Assembly: GCA_025054755.1 (NCBI GenBank)
Contig: JANWZH010000007.1
Coordinates: 1-18,951 of the forward strand
Length of the DNA stretch: 18,951 bases
Direction: 5' to 3'
Origin: Patescibacteria group bacterium
GTDB lineage: Bacteria; Patescibacteriota; Minisyncoccia; UBA6257; 2-01-FULL-56-20
Shown here: in pieces, positions 6,729-13,659 of the stretch
Layout of the letters: every line of letters begins with the position of its first letter
Numbering within the stretch: the first letter of the stretch is position 1
Translations under genes and position numbers: made by a program
Notes under the pieces: generated by a model
Told to the model about the DNA's origin: nothing
The model's database searches: none
Seen by the model: only the letters and a program-made list of their open reading frames with translations

Positions 6729-9121
6729 GAAGCTTTTGAAGAATTATTATTTTTGTTAATAGCTTCTATTTCTATTAAGTTTTGGCTTTCTAAGTTTAAA
6801 TTGTTTAATGGAAAATTTAAATTATAATTAGATTGAAAATCTTGTTCTAATGAATTAATTAAATTATTATTTAAGTAAATATTAATTTTTCTAATATTTG
6901 AATTAGAATTAATATTGGCTTGTAGATATGTAGAATTATCAATAAAAGTTCCATTTTTAGGGGAGATTATATTAATTTTTGGTTTATCAAATAAAATAAT
7001 ATCTTTATTAATTTTTTCTTTATTATTTAATGCCCAATTTAAAACAGAGCTTTCCCAATTATTAAATTGTGGATCTGTATATGGATTAAGTGGAGGCGGG
7101 CCTAAAGGATTATTTTTGTCTATATAATATAAAATTGAATGAATTTCATTATTAATAATATATTCTCCATTCAAGATTGGTTTTTCTGGATAAAAAGGAA
7201 TTTCTGGTTTTGGAAATTCTTCTGGTTGAAGTTTTGGCAAAACTTGAGATAAAAAATTGTTCCAAATTGGAATAGCTGCTAAAATACTTGATCCACTTTT
7301 TTGCATTGGCCTGTTATCATTGTTTCCAGCCCAAACTCCTACTACTAAATTGGGCGTATATCCAAAAGCCCAAGCATCTCTGTAATCATTAGTTGTTCCT
7401 GTTTTTAAAGCAACTTGATATCCTGGGAAAATAGTTAAATTAAGGGTTGAACCAAAAAGTCCAGCTCTGGCTTCTGGATCAGATAAAATATCATTAATCA
7501 TTCTAACATAATTAGGATCAATTATTTGGCTGCTTTTATTTTCATATTTTTCAAGAATTTTGCCCGAAGCATCTTTTATTTCTAAAATAAAAGATTGTTC
7601 ATTTTTAATTCCATCATTAGCCAATATGCTATAGGCTTGAGTTAATTCGATTAGTTTTATTTCTCCTCCGCCCAAAACCAAAGATAGGCCATAACGATTT
7701 GGATCAGTTAATGTTGTTATCCCAAAATTATTTAATATTTTTAATGAATCTTTTAATCCAACTAAATATAGCATTTTAACCGCTGGAATGTTTCTTGATT
7801 GAGCTAGTGCTAATTTTAAATTTATTGGTCCTAAAAATTTATTATCAGAATTTTTAGGATGAAAACATTGAGGATCATCAATTTTATAATTTGGAGGATT
7901 GGGACATAAAGGATTATTTGGGACAAATTCAGTTGGAACATCAAAAATTATTGTATTTGGTGTATATCCTTTTTGAAAAGCTGTTAAATAAACAAAAGGT
8001 TTTAAAGCTGATCCGGGTTGTCTTAATCCTTGTGTTGCAACATTAAATTTTCCAAATTCTTTGTCCTTAAAATCTTTTGATCCAACCAAAGCTAAAATTT
8101 GACCTGTTTTAGGGTCTTGAGCAACTAGGGCGGCATTTTTCCCTTGATAAAGTTTAGTGTTCCTTTCAGCGCCTTCTTTTACTGCTTGTTCAGCTATTTT
8201 TTGCATTTCATAATCAAGAGTTGTTTTAACAATTAAACCTCCAGTTTGAACAAGGTCTTCTCCATATTTCTTAATTAAATAATCTTGAACCATCATTATA
8301 AAATGTAGAGCAGTAACGTCTTTTTTTGTTTGAAAAACAATTTGATAAGATAAGGCATCTTCTAGTTGCTGATCGTCAATCATCCCCAAAGATTTCATTT
8401 TTTTTAATATAAATCTTTGTCTCCTTAAAAGATCATCAACATGATTCCCCCATGGATTATAATACGTTGGAGCTCTTGGTATTGCGGCTAATATAGCAGA
8501 TTCTGCTAAATTTAAATCTTTAACTGATTTTCCAAAATAATTTTGACTAGCAGATTCCACTCCATAAATCATTGGACCATATGATATTTCGTTTAAGTAA
8601 AACCATAAAATTTTATCTTTATCAAAGCGACGATTAAGTTCTAAGGCAATAAAAAATTCTTTTAATTTACGATTTAATGTTTTTTCTGAAGACAAAAAAA
8701 CGTTTTTGGCCAATTGTTGAGTTATTGTTGACCCTCCTTGAACAATTTTCCCATGAATTATATTGGTAATAAGTGCTCTTATAATAGCGCGCCAATCAAA
8801 GCCAGGAGTTTCATAAAATTTTTCATCTTCAGTTGCGATGGTTGCATTTTTTAAATGTTGAGGTATTTCTTCAAATGGAATAATTGTTCTTTTTTCTCCG
8901 GCATTTGGTTCATAAAGTAAAATTTTCCCTTCTCGATCATAAATTTTAGTTGATTGATTAATTCTTTTAATGTCAAAATTTTCAATTAATGGTATAGTTT
9001 CAGAAACGCTATTAATAATATTTATTAAATTTATTGTAAAAAATAATAAAACAGTAATGAATAATATTAGTATAACCTGAAGTACAATTTTATATTTTTT
9101 ATTGTTTTTAATTTTAGCCAT
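6707..9121 (-). CDS. mrcA: Bifunctional penicillin-binding protein 1A (transglycosylase/transpeptidase)
   Basis: This class A PBP polymerises lipid II glycan strands and cross-links peptides outside the membrane. The 804-aa chain has a cytoplasmic Lys-rich start, a membrane anchor at about 12-35, and a GT51 domain at about 80-240 with catalytic E98 in the EDEKFY motif, QGGSTITQQLAKN (128-140) and E178 in LNEISYG. The transpeptidase domain (about 325-630) has nucleophile S371 and K374 (PGSALKP), S442-R443-N444 and K573-T574-G575. All key residues are present. The tail (about 640-804) has a proline-rich linker with LGPPPLNP, then an Ig-like domain beginning near KINIISPKNGTF. The gene follows a terminator and its own candidate promoter and leads the run into PrgI-TraC-VirB4. 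This context suggests wall synthesis tied to assembly of the secretion machine, although it could simply be the cell's housekeeping synthase. Confidence 0.96.
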   Translation of the reverse strand: MAKIKNNKKYKIVLQVILILFITVLLFFTINLINIINSVSETIPLIENFDIKRINQSTKIYDREGKILLYEPNAGEKRTIIPFEEIPQHLKNATIATEDEKFYETPGFDWRAIIRALITNIIHGKIVQGGSTITQQLAKNVFLSSEKTLNRKLKEFFIALELNRRFDKDKILWFYLNEISYGPMIYGVESASQNYFGKSVKDLNLAESAILAAIPRAPTYYNPWGNHVDDLLRRQRFILKKMKSLGMIDDQQLEDALSYQIVFQTKKDVTALHFIMMVQDYLIKKYGEDLVQTGGLIVKTTLDYEMQKIAEQAVKEGAERNTKLYQGKNAALVAQDPKTGQILALVGSKDFKDKEFGKFNVATQGLRQPGSALKPFVYLTAFQKGYTPNTIIFDVPTEFVPNNPLCPNPPNYKIDDPQCFHPKNSDNKFLGPINLKLALAQSRNIPAVKMLYLVGLKDSLKILNNFGITTLTDPNRYGLSLVLGGGEIKLIELTQAYSILANDGIKNEQSFILEIKDASGKILEKYENKSSQIIDPNYVRMINDILSDPEARAGLFGSTLNLTIFPGYQVALKTGTTNDYRDAWAFGYTPNLVVGVWAGNNDNRPMQKSGSSILAAIPIWNNFLSQVLPKLQPEEFPKPEIPFYPEKPILNGEYIINNEIHSILYYIDKNNPLGPPPLNPYTDPQFNNWESSVLNWALNNKEKINKDIILFDKPKINIISPKNGTFIDNSTYLQANINSNSNIRKINIYLNNNLINSLEQDFQSNYNLNFPLNNLNLESQNLIEIEAINKNNNSSKASIILYKE

Positions 9122-9127
9122 AAAATA

Positions 9128-9156
9128 ATTATAATTTACAAAAAATAATGCCGCAA
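9128..9156 (-). promoter_or_regulatory. Candidate promoter of PBP1A, overlapping the upstream terminator
   Basis: On the minus strand TATAAT (9133-9128) lies 6 nt before the ATG at 9121. TTGCGG (9156-9151) lies 17 bp upstream of it as a weak -35 box, inside the terminator stem. A start site at the usual distance would fall on or beside the A of the ATG, giving a leaderless mRNA. The terminator just upstream makes a local promoter necessary unless read-through supplies PBP1A. Confidence 0.5.
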
Positions 9157-9171
9157 ATTTGCGGCATTATT
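9144..9171 (-). terminator. Intrinsic terminator after the acidic-protein gene
   Basis: A perfect palindrome with 14-bp arms has ATGCCGCA at the heart of the left arm and the complement on the right, with a central AAATTT. On the minus strand the GC-rich stem is followed by a run of T (ATTATTTTTTG), as in a Rho-independent terminator. It lies 21 bp after the stop of the acidic gene and 22 bp before PBP1A, so it separates the two transcription units. It is the only GC-rich hairpin I see in the window. On the + strand the T-run is interrupted and no + strand gene reads into it. Confidence 0.85.
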
Positions 9172-9192
9172 TCATTATTATTAATTTATCAT

Positions 9193-9435
9193 TTATTCTT
9201 CTTTATTTTCATCTCCATTTTCATCTTCGTCTTCATCCTCGTCTTCTTCGCTCTCGTCTTCTTCTTCGTCTAAATTTTCATAATTTTCTTCTGGTTCGTT
9301 GATAAATTCATCTTCTTCTAAATCTGAGTCTTCGTCTACTTCTTCCAGATCATTTAATTCTTCATCGTCTAACTCTTCTACTTCTTCTTGAGAATAAATA
9401 TCTATTAATTCTTTATCGTATGTAGACATTAACAT
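9193..9435 (-). CDS. Small, extremely acidic protein of unknown function
   Basis: I take the start as the ATG at 9435, giving 80 aa. An ATG two codons later (9429) is also possible. A longer reading from a TTG at 9504 adds 23 residues, but that TTG is part of a consensus -35 box (TTGACA), so transcription would begin after it. By my count about 46 of 80 residues are Asp or Glu against only two Lys. The first dozen residues (MLMSTYDKELID) are the only part with mixed composition, and the tail is almost pure D/E with a few N. Such proteins resemble the acidic tail of the RNA polymerase delta subunit or DNA-mimic proteins in charge only; I do not recognise a family. A weak AAAAGG lies 13 nt before the ATG. 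The gene follows ruvC and is ended by a strong terminator. Confidence 0.7.
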   Translation of the reverse strand: MLMSTYDKELIDIYSQEEVEELDDEELNDLEEVDEDSDLEEDEFINEPEENYENLDEEEDESEEDEDEDEDENGDENKEE

Positions 9436-9476
9436 ATTTAAAAAACGACCTTTTGAAGTATGTTTTATATTTGGTA

Positions 9477-9504
9477 AGTATAAAAAAATTTTTTTATTTG
9501 TCAA
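9477..9504 (-). promoter_or_regulatory. Strong sigma70-type promoter for the acidic-protein gene
   Basis: On the minus strand there is a perfect -35 box TTGACA (9504-9499), a 16-bp spacer that includes A7 followed by T7 (likely bent DNA), and a -10 box TATACT (9482-9477). Transcription would begin near 9470, about 35 nt before the ATG at 9435. It is the best match to the consensus -35 in the window and sits just after the ruvC stop at 9510. Confidence 0.7.
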
Positions 9505-9509
9505 TAGTT

Positions 9510-9980
9510 TTAATTTGCGTTTAAATTTTGAGCTGCGACCAATGAAATAGCAATTGCATCAGTTGCATCGTCTATTAATTTTTTATTATTAATTTTTAAA
9601 ATTAAATTTACCATTTTAGCTACTGATTTTTTGTCAGCAAATCCATATCCAGTTATAGAAAGTTTAATTTCATTTGGAGAATATTCTAAAATTTTAATAT
9701 TTTTTTCAAGCGCTGTTAGTAAAATAACTCCGCGCACCTCAGCTACTGCCATAGCTGTTTTTTGATTTTTTGAAAAATAAAGTTTTTCGATTCCTAAAAT
9801 TTTTGGCTTCCATTTTGAAATTAATTTATTTATTTCTTTTTTAACTTCTTTTAAGAGCTCAATATTTTTTTTATTAATTTTTAAAATTCCGCATTTTTTA
9901 AAAATTGGTTTTTTATTTTTAATTTCAATAATACCATAACCAATTCTTTGAGTTCCAGGATCTATTCCTAAGATTATCAT
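9510..9980 (-). CDS. ruvC: RuvC Holliday junction resolvase
   Basis: RuvC cuts Holliday junctions during recombination and repair, normally guided by RuvAB. The 156-aa chain, slightly shorter than the usual 160-180, has all the acidic catalytic residues in an RNase H-like fold: D7 in GIDPGTQRIGYG, E65 in LGIEKLYF, and D138 and D141 in LIDDATDAIA. The central YSPNEIKLSITGYGFADKKSV stretch (100-120) matches the DNA-binding region of the family. The gene lies 24 bp after yebC, an association common in bacteria, but ruvA and ruvB are not in this window. No Shine-Dalgarno sequence precedes the ATG. It is probably transcribed from the yebC promoter; read-through would continue into the acidic gene. 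Confidence 0.96.
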   Translation of the reverse strand: MIILGIDPGTQRIGYGIIEIKNKKPIFKKCGILKINKKNIELLKEVKKEINKLISKWKPKILGIEKLYFSKNQKTAMAVAEVRGVILLTALEKNIKILEYSPNEIKLSITGYGFADKKSVAKMVNLILKINNKKLIDDATDAIAISLVAAQNLNAN

Positions 9981-10004
9981 AGTAATTATTTATTAATTAG
10001 AATA

Positions 10005-10532
10005 TTAATTAGAATTAGTATAAATTTGTTGAACGTCAGAATGATTTTCTAATTCATTTATTATTTTATTAAGTTTTAGTTTATCGTTTTCGGAAATATC
10101 ATTTTTAAATTTTACTTGCCAACCATTTTGAGTTTCTTCAAATGCCCAACGGACACTTCCTTGTTCTGCCCATTTAGCTCCATTTTCATTTAAAATATTT
10201 TTAATTTCGGCAATTGTTCTGTTTTTATTGTCAGTAATTGCTTCAATTAAAATGGCTGTGCCTCCTGGGCCATAAGCTTCTAATATTAATTCTTCTGTTG
10301 TATTTCCTTTTTCTGTTGCTTTAGATATGGCTCTTTGAATATTATCTTGTGGAACCTTTAAATCTTTGGCTTTTTCAATTAATGATCTAAGTTTTGGATT
10401 AAAATTTGGATTTGGATCTAATTTTGCTGCCGCAGTTATTGCAGATAATATTTTTGAGAAAATTTGGCCGCGTTTTTTATCTTCGGCTTCTTTTTTATGT
10501 TTTATTCCTGCCCAATGACTATGCCCTGCCAT
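10005..10532 (-). CDS. yebC: YebC/PmpR family protein, short form
   Basis: YebC-family proteins were long annotated as transcription regulators, and recent work shows that some act on ribosomes stalled at proline runs. I choose the ATG at 10532 because it gives the invariant start MAGHSHWAGIKHKK. A TTG 15 nt upstream would overlap the candidate -10 box. The 175-aa chain matches the family through KRGQIFSKI, YGPGGTAILIEAITDNKNRT and GSVRWAFEE. It then jumps almost directly to the C-terminal helix KLNKIINELENHSDVQQIY. About 60 residues that normally form the third domain are missing compared with the usual 235-250 aa. The ends are clean, so this is a shortened version rather than a frameshift, and perhaps typical of the lineage. 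It sits between the 317-aa gene, which ends in five prolines, and ruvC. Confidence 0.93.
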   Translation of the reverse strand: MAGHSHWAGIKHKKEAEDKKRGQIFSKILSAITAAAKLDPNPNFNPKLRSLIEKAKDLKVPQDNIQRAISKATEKGNTTEELILEAYGPGGTAILIEAITDNKNRTIAEIKNILNENGAKWAEQGSVRWAFEETQNGWQVKFKNDISENDKLKLNKIINELENHSDVQQIYTNSN

Positions 10533-10538
10533 ATTAAA

Positions 10539-10566
10539 ATGATACAAAATTTAATATTTTAATCAA
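10539..10566 (-). promoter_or_regulatory. Candidate yebC-ruvC promoter
   Basis: On the minus strand TTGATT (10566-10561), a 16-bp spacer and TATCAT (10544-10539) lie in the gap between the stop of the 317-aa gene and yebC. The -10 box ends 6 nt before the ATG at 10532, which predicts a leaderless or nearly leaderless mRNA. It would let yebC and ruvC be expressed independently of the secretion genes upstream. Confidence 0.5.
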
Positions 10567-10569
10567 TAT

Positions 10570-11523
10570 TTATTTAGTTGATGGTGGTGGAGGTGGAGTT
10601 AAATTTTTTAAGTTATTTAATTCTGAAGAATAATTAACAACTTTAATATCTTTGTTTTTTTTCGGGATTTCTATTTGAGCTTTTTGAGGAGGGGATGGTG
10701 GCGTGCTAATTTTTGAAATATTAATTTGTGGAATTTTATTTTCTATTCCACTTGTTTTGATTGGGATTGATTCTGATTGGTGTTGAAAAATAAATTTTGG
10801 CGCCGGAATTTTATTTTCAGTTTTTTCTTCGACATCTATTGTTTTTTGTTGATTAATTTTAATTTGCAAATTTGGTTCTTGATTTATATTTTTAGTTATT
10901 TGATTATCTATATTTGTTGGTTGAGGTACAGGGATATTTTCTTGTAAATTAATTTGATTTTTCTTGGTTTTTTCAATAAATTTTTCAAAAATATTAAAGT
11001 CTGGTTGTTTTTGGCTATTTTGATTTTGAATAATTAAAATATTTTCTTGATCAGTTTTTGATTGTAAATTTTCAATTTTTATATTTTCTGTTGTTTTTTC
11101 TATTTGAACTGCGCCTTGTTGTTTTTGTTCTTTTTGTGTTTTTTTAATAAAATTTTCAATAATTTTATACTCTGGTTCTTTTGGTTTTAGCGGACTATAG
11201 TTTTTTTCAATTAATGTTTTAATTGGGTCAAAAATTTTTAAGATTATTTCATTTGCAATATCATTTCCTAATTTTGAATTTGTAAAGTTTAAGGCCAAAT
11301 TTATTTCACTTCCTAAATCATAATAATGTATAAAGCCCATTAAGACTAATGCGCTTAATTCTTTAATTGTTTCTATCCATTCTGTTTGTGTTATATTATT
11401 TTTTCTGCAGATAGTTTCAATAATGTCTTCTGTTGTGGGATCTTCTAAAACATCTAAAATTTCGTCTTTTAAATTAAGATATCTATCTAAAATGTCTTCA
11501 ATTGTTATTTCTTCTAAAATCAT
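10570..11523 (-). CDS. Helical domain plus proline/glutamine-rich tail protein of the TrbL-like cluster
   Basis: This 317-aa protein has no signal sequence or membrane helix and should be cytoplasmic. Residues 1-108 form a compact helical domain (ILDRYLNLKDEILDVL, TEDIIETICRKNNIT, LSALVLMGFIHYYDLG, KIFDPIKTLIEK). This looks like a domain I have seen beside TrbL-like genes in Parcubacteria; its function is unknown. The rest is low-complexity, rich in Q, N, K, I and P, and includes two copies of an 18-residue motif: EPEYKIIENFIKKTQKEQ at 116-133 and QPDFNIFEKFIEKTKKNQ at 173-190. PPSPP occurs at 275-279 and five prolines at 310-314 near the end. It lies 9 bp after the TrbL-like gene and is probably co-transcribed with it. 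A tether or adaptor binding partners through the repeated motifs is an inference. Confidence 0.75.
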   Translation of the reverse strand: MILEEITIEDILDRYLNLKDEILDVLEDPTTEDIIETICRKNNITQTEWIETIKELSALVLMGFIHYYDLGSEINLALNFTNSKLGNDIANEIILKIFDPIKTLIEKNYSPLKPKEPEYKIIENFIKKTQKEQKQQGAVQIEKTTENIKIENLQSKTDQENILIIQNQNSQKQPDFNIFEKFIEKTKKNQINLQENIPVPQPTNIDNQITKNINQEPNLQIKINQQKTIDVEEKTENKIPAPKFIFQHQSESIPIKTSGIENKIPQINISKISTPPSPPQKAQIEIPKKNKDIKVVNYSSELNNLKNLTPPPPPSTK

Positions 11524-11532
11524 TTTTTTATT

Positions 11533-13653
11533 TTAAGAAGATTTATTTGGTCCACTACTTGTTTTAGAAGGAGATTCTTTATTTGAATCTGAATTATCTT
11601 CTATCAAAGAAGCAAGTTCTTTGACTTGTTTTTTAATTTTTTCTGCCTTTTTTTCTTCTTTAGTAATTAAAGCTTTAAATAGCCCAACAGGTTTTGCTTC
11701 TGATATATCTTCATATTTTTTTCTGCGTTGCGATATTAAATATTCTATAGTATTTTCTTCATAAAATCTATTAAGCTCGTTTTTGGCATTTTCCAGCTCT
11801 TGATTTATTTTTGATAGAGCAGCATCTTTATCAATATTATTAAGACGCTGCTTGGCTTCTTCTAATCTTTTATTTATGCCAGACATAGATTTTTTATAAT
11901 TCTCCTCTTTGTCTCTAATTTGTTTTTGAATTTCTTGTCTTTTATTTAAATCCAACTCTTTTTCTAAGAGAGCTTTTAATGGTTCTAATTCTTGGTTCAT
12001 GCCATTTATTTTTTCTTTTAGTTCTTTTTCTAATTCGTTAATATTATTTTTATAATTTTGAGCTATTTTTTCTTTTTCTTCTCTTAATTTATTTTCTATT
12101 TCGATAATGTTTTGTTCTAATAATTTTCTTTGTTCATTAATTATTTCTGGATTTTTTATTTTTTGATTAATTTGCTCTATTTCTGCTTTTAATTCTTGAA
12201 TTTTTTTCCTTTTAGCCTCTCTTGCTTCTGGCCCATATTTAACAGAAATTTTTTCTAATTTAGGCGCATATCCAAATCTTTCAGCTACTTTTCCAGCTGT
12301 GCCTCCTATTTTATAATTTATTTTATTGATTGGATTAAAAATTCTTCTCCAGCCAGTATATGTTGGCGGTTGTTGTGCAATCATTGTTGATGCTGCATAT
12401 CCTTGGACTCTATTTTTTGTCCAATCTTTGAATCGATTTTTAAAGTTATTATTCATATTTTTGGCTGTGCTAGAAAGAGACCTTGCTCCTTCTACTCCTA
12501 TTTTTTCAGCTGCTATTAATGATCCAGTAACACAGCCGATCATAATAATCATTTGAATGATTGTTATTCCGATGTTTCCTAAAAAACTGCCCATAAATGA
12601 TTCTAATACACCTAGAGCATCTTTTCGTTGAGGATTAAAAGTAAATTCTAGCCCCCAAATTTTATTATTAGAACCTCCTGGTGTTGCTCTAAGAGTTAAG
12701 ATACATAAATATAAGAAAAATAAAGATATTGGACCAAAAATTAGCCACTTATTAAATTTGCCCCACCAATCATCCCAATATTTTTTGTAGTTTGGAAAAA
12801 CCCACATAGCCCAAGCAAGAGGAGCAATTATTAAAAGAAAGCTTAAAGATATTGCTCTATTTAAAAATAGTATAAATAATGATCCTAAAACAACTATAGT
12901 ATTTATTAAAAACAATATTATAAAAAATAAAGCAATTATTGGTTTTATTAGATCCGCAAGAGATGATCCAATCATATTACTAACATCTTCATATGATTTA
13001 TTGATTAAATTAATTGTGCCAACATTAGGAGAAGTTGAAGTCATAATATTTGTAAAAAATCTTTGTGGTGTAAAAGATCCTGCTATTGCTGTTGCAAAAG
13101 CTCCATATTTTGAAGATTCTGAATTTCCTCCTGAACCAACTTCAGGATTTATTGCATCTAAAAAATAATTGGATAGATTATCTGAAATTTTAATTAATGC
13201 CCCAGAAATACTTAAACTAAAATTGACAAGTATTGCCATTACAATTAATTTCCATAATGTGTTTTTCATTCCATAATTTTCTAGTCTTAATATTGTTGCA
13301 ATGGCAATAACAATAATTCCAGCAACAAAAATTAAATTAGTTATTGATAAAGAAATTAAAAATCCAGTTTGAACAAAAGTAGTTTGTATAAGTTGAGAAT
13401 TTAATTGTAAAACAATTTCTATTAAAAAAGCTATAAAAGCAATAAATAAGCCAGCAATGACGCTAAAAATATATCCAATTATAAAAACAATAAAACTAAT
13501 TGATCCTGATAAAAAAGTTCCGACTGCAGTAATTCCCCATCCAAATATGTTTAAAAAACTATTCGCAGCAAGGGTAAAATTGGTTTGAATAAAAACAAAA
13601 AATAAAATAAATACAAATTTTGTAATTAATTTTTTAATATTATTTTTTTTCAT
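11533..13653 (-). CDS. TrbL/VirB6-like polytopic membrane protein with coiled-coil tail
   Basis: VirB6/TrbL proteins are the inner-membrane channel parts of type IV secretion systems. The 706-aa product begins with a signal-like helix (about 9-29, ending TLAAN). Further hydrophobic segments lie at about 34-60, 62-85, 96-122, 131-157, 233-262, 266-286, 302-322 and 358-382. The segment NYGMKNTLWKLIVMAILVNFS (126-146) is typical of the CPR TrbL-like family. WAMWVFPNYKKYWDDWWGKF (281-300) is a Trp-rich loop between helices. From about 395 the chain is soluble and basic. Residues about 475-680 are a strong Lys/Glu/Leu heptad-type coiled coil, with a Ser-rich end. The long coiled coil is unusual for VirB6 and could reach into the cytoplasm to bind partners. 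The gene lies 6 bp after the 776-aa gene and 9 bp before the 317-aa gene. Confidence 0.8.
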   Translation of the reverse strand: MKKNNIKKLITKFVFILFFVFIQTNFTLAANSFLNIFGWGITAVGTFLSGSISFIVFIIGYIFSVIAGLFIAFIAFLIEIVLQLNSQLIQTTFVQTGFLISLSITNLIFVAGIIVIAIATILRLENYGMKNTLWKLIVMAILVNFSLSISGALIKISDNLSNYFLDAINPEVGSGGNSESSKYGAFATAIAGSFTPQRFFTNIMTSTSPNVGTINLINKSYEDVSNMIGSSLADLIKPIIALFFIILFLINTIVVLGSLFILFLNRAISLSFLLIIAPLAWAMWVFPNYKKYWDDWWGKFNKWLIFGPISLFFLYLCILTLRATPGGSNNKIWGLEFTFNPQRKDALGVLESFMGSFLGNIGITIIQMIIMIGCVTGSLIAAEKIGVEGARSLSSTAKNMNNNFKNRFKDWTKNRVQGYAASTMIAQQPPTYTGWRRIFNPINKINYKIGGTAGKVAERFGYAPKLEKISVKYGPEAREAKRKKIQELKAEIEQINQKIKNPEIINEQRKLLEQNIIEIENKLREEKEKIAQNYKNNINELEKELKEKINGMNQELEPLKALLEKELDLNKRQEIQKQIRDKEENYKKSMSGINKRLEEAKQRLNNIDKDAALSKINQELENAKNELNRFYEENTIEYLISQRRKKYEDISEAKPVGLFKALITKEEKKAEKIKKQVKELASLIEDNSDSNKESPSKTSSGPNKSS

Positions 13654-13659
13654 TTAATT

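Noticed and set aside
6915..7127. 70-codon open frame on the + strand inside PBP1A
   Set aside because: It runs antisense to the tail of a well-supported gene and has no recognisable family or start signal.
12326..12556. 76-codon open frame on the + strand inside the TrbL-like gene
   Set aside because: Hydrophobic appearance is just the complement of the TrbL-like membrane region; no independent evidence.
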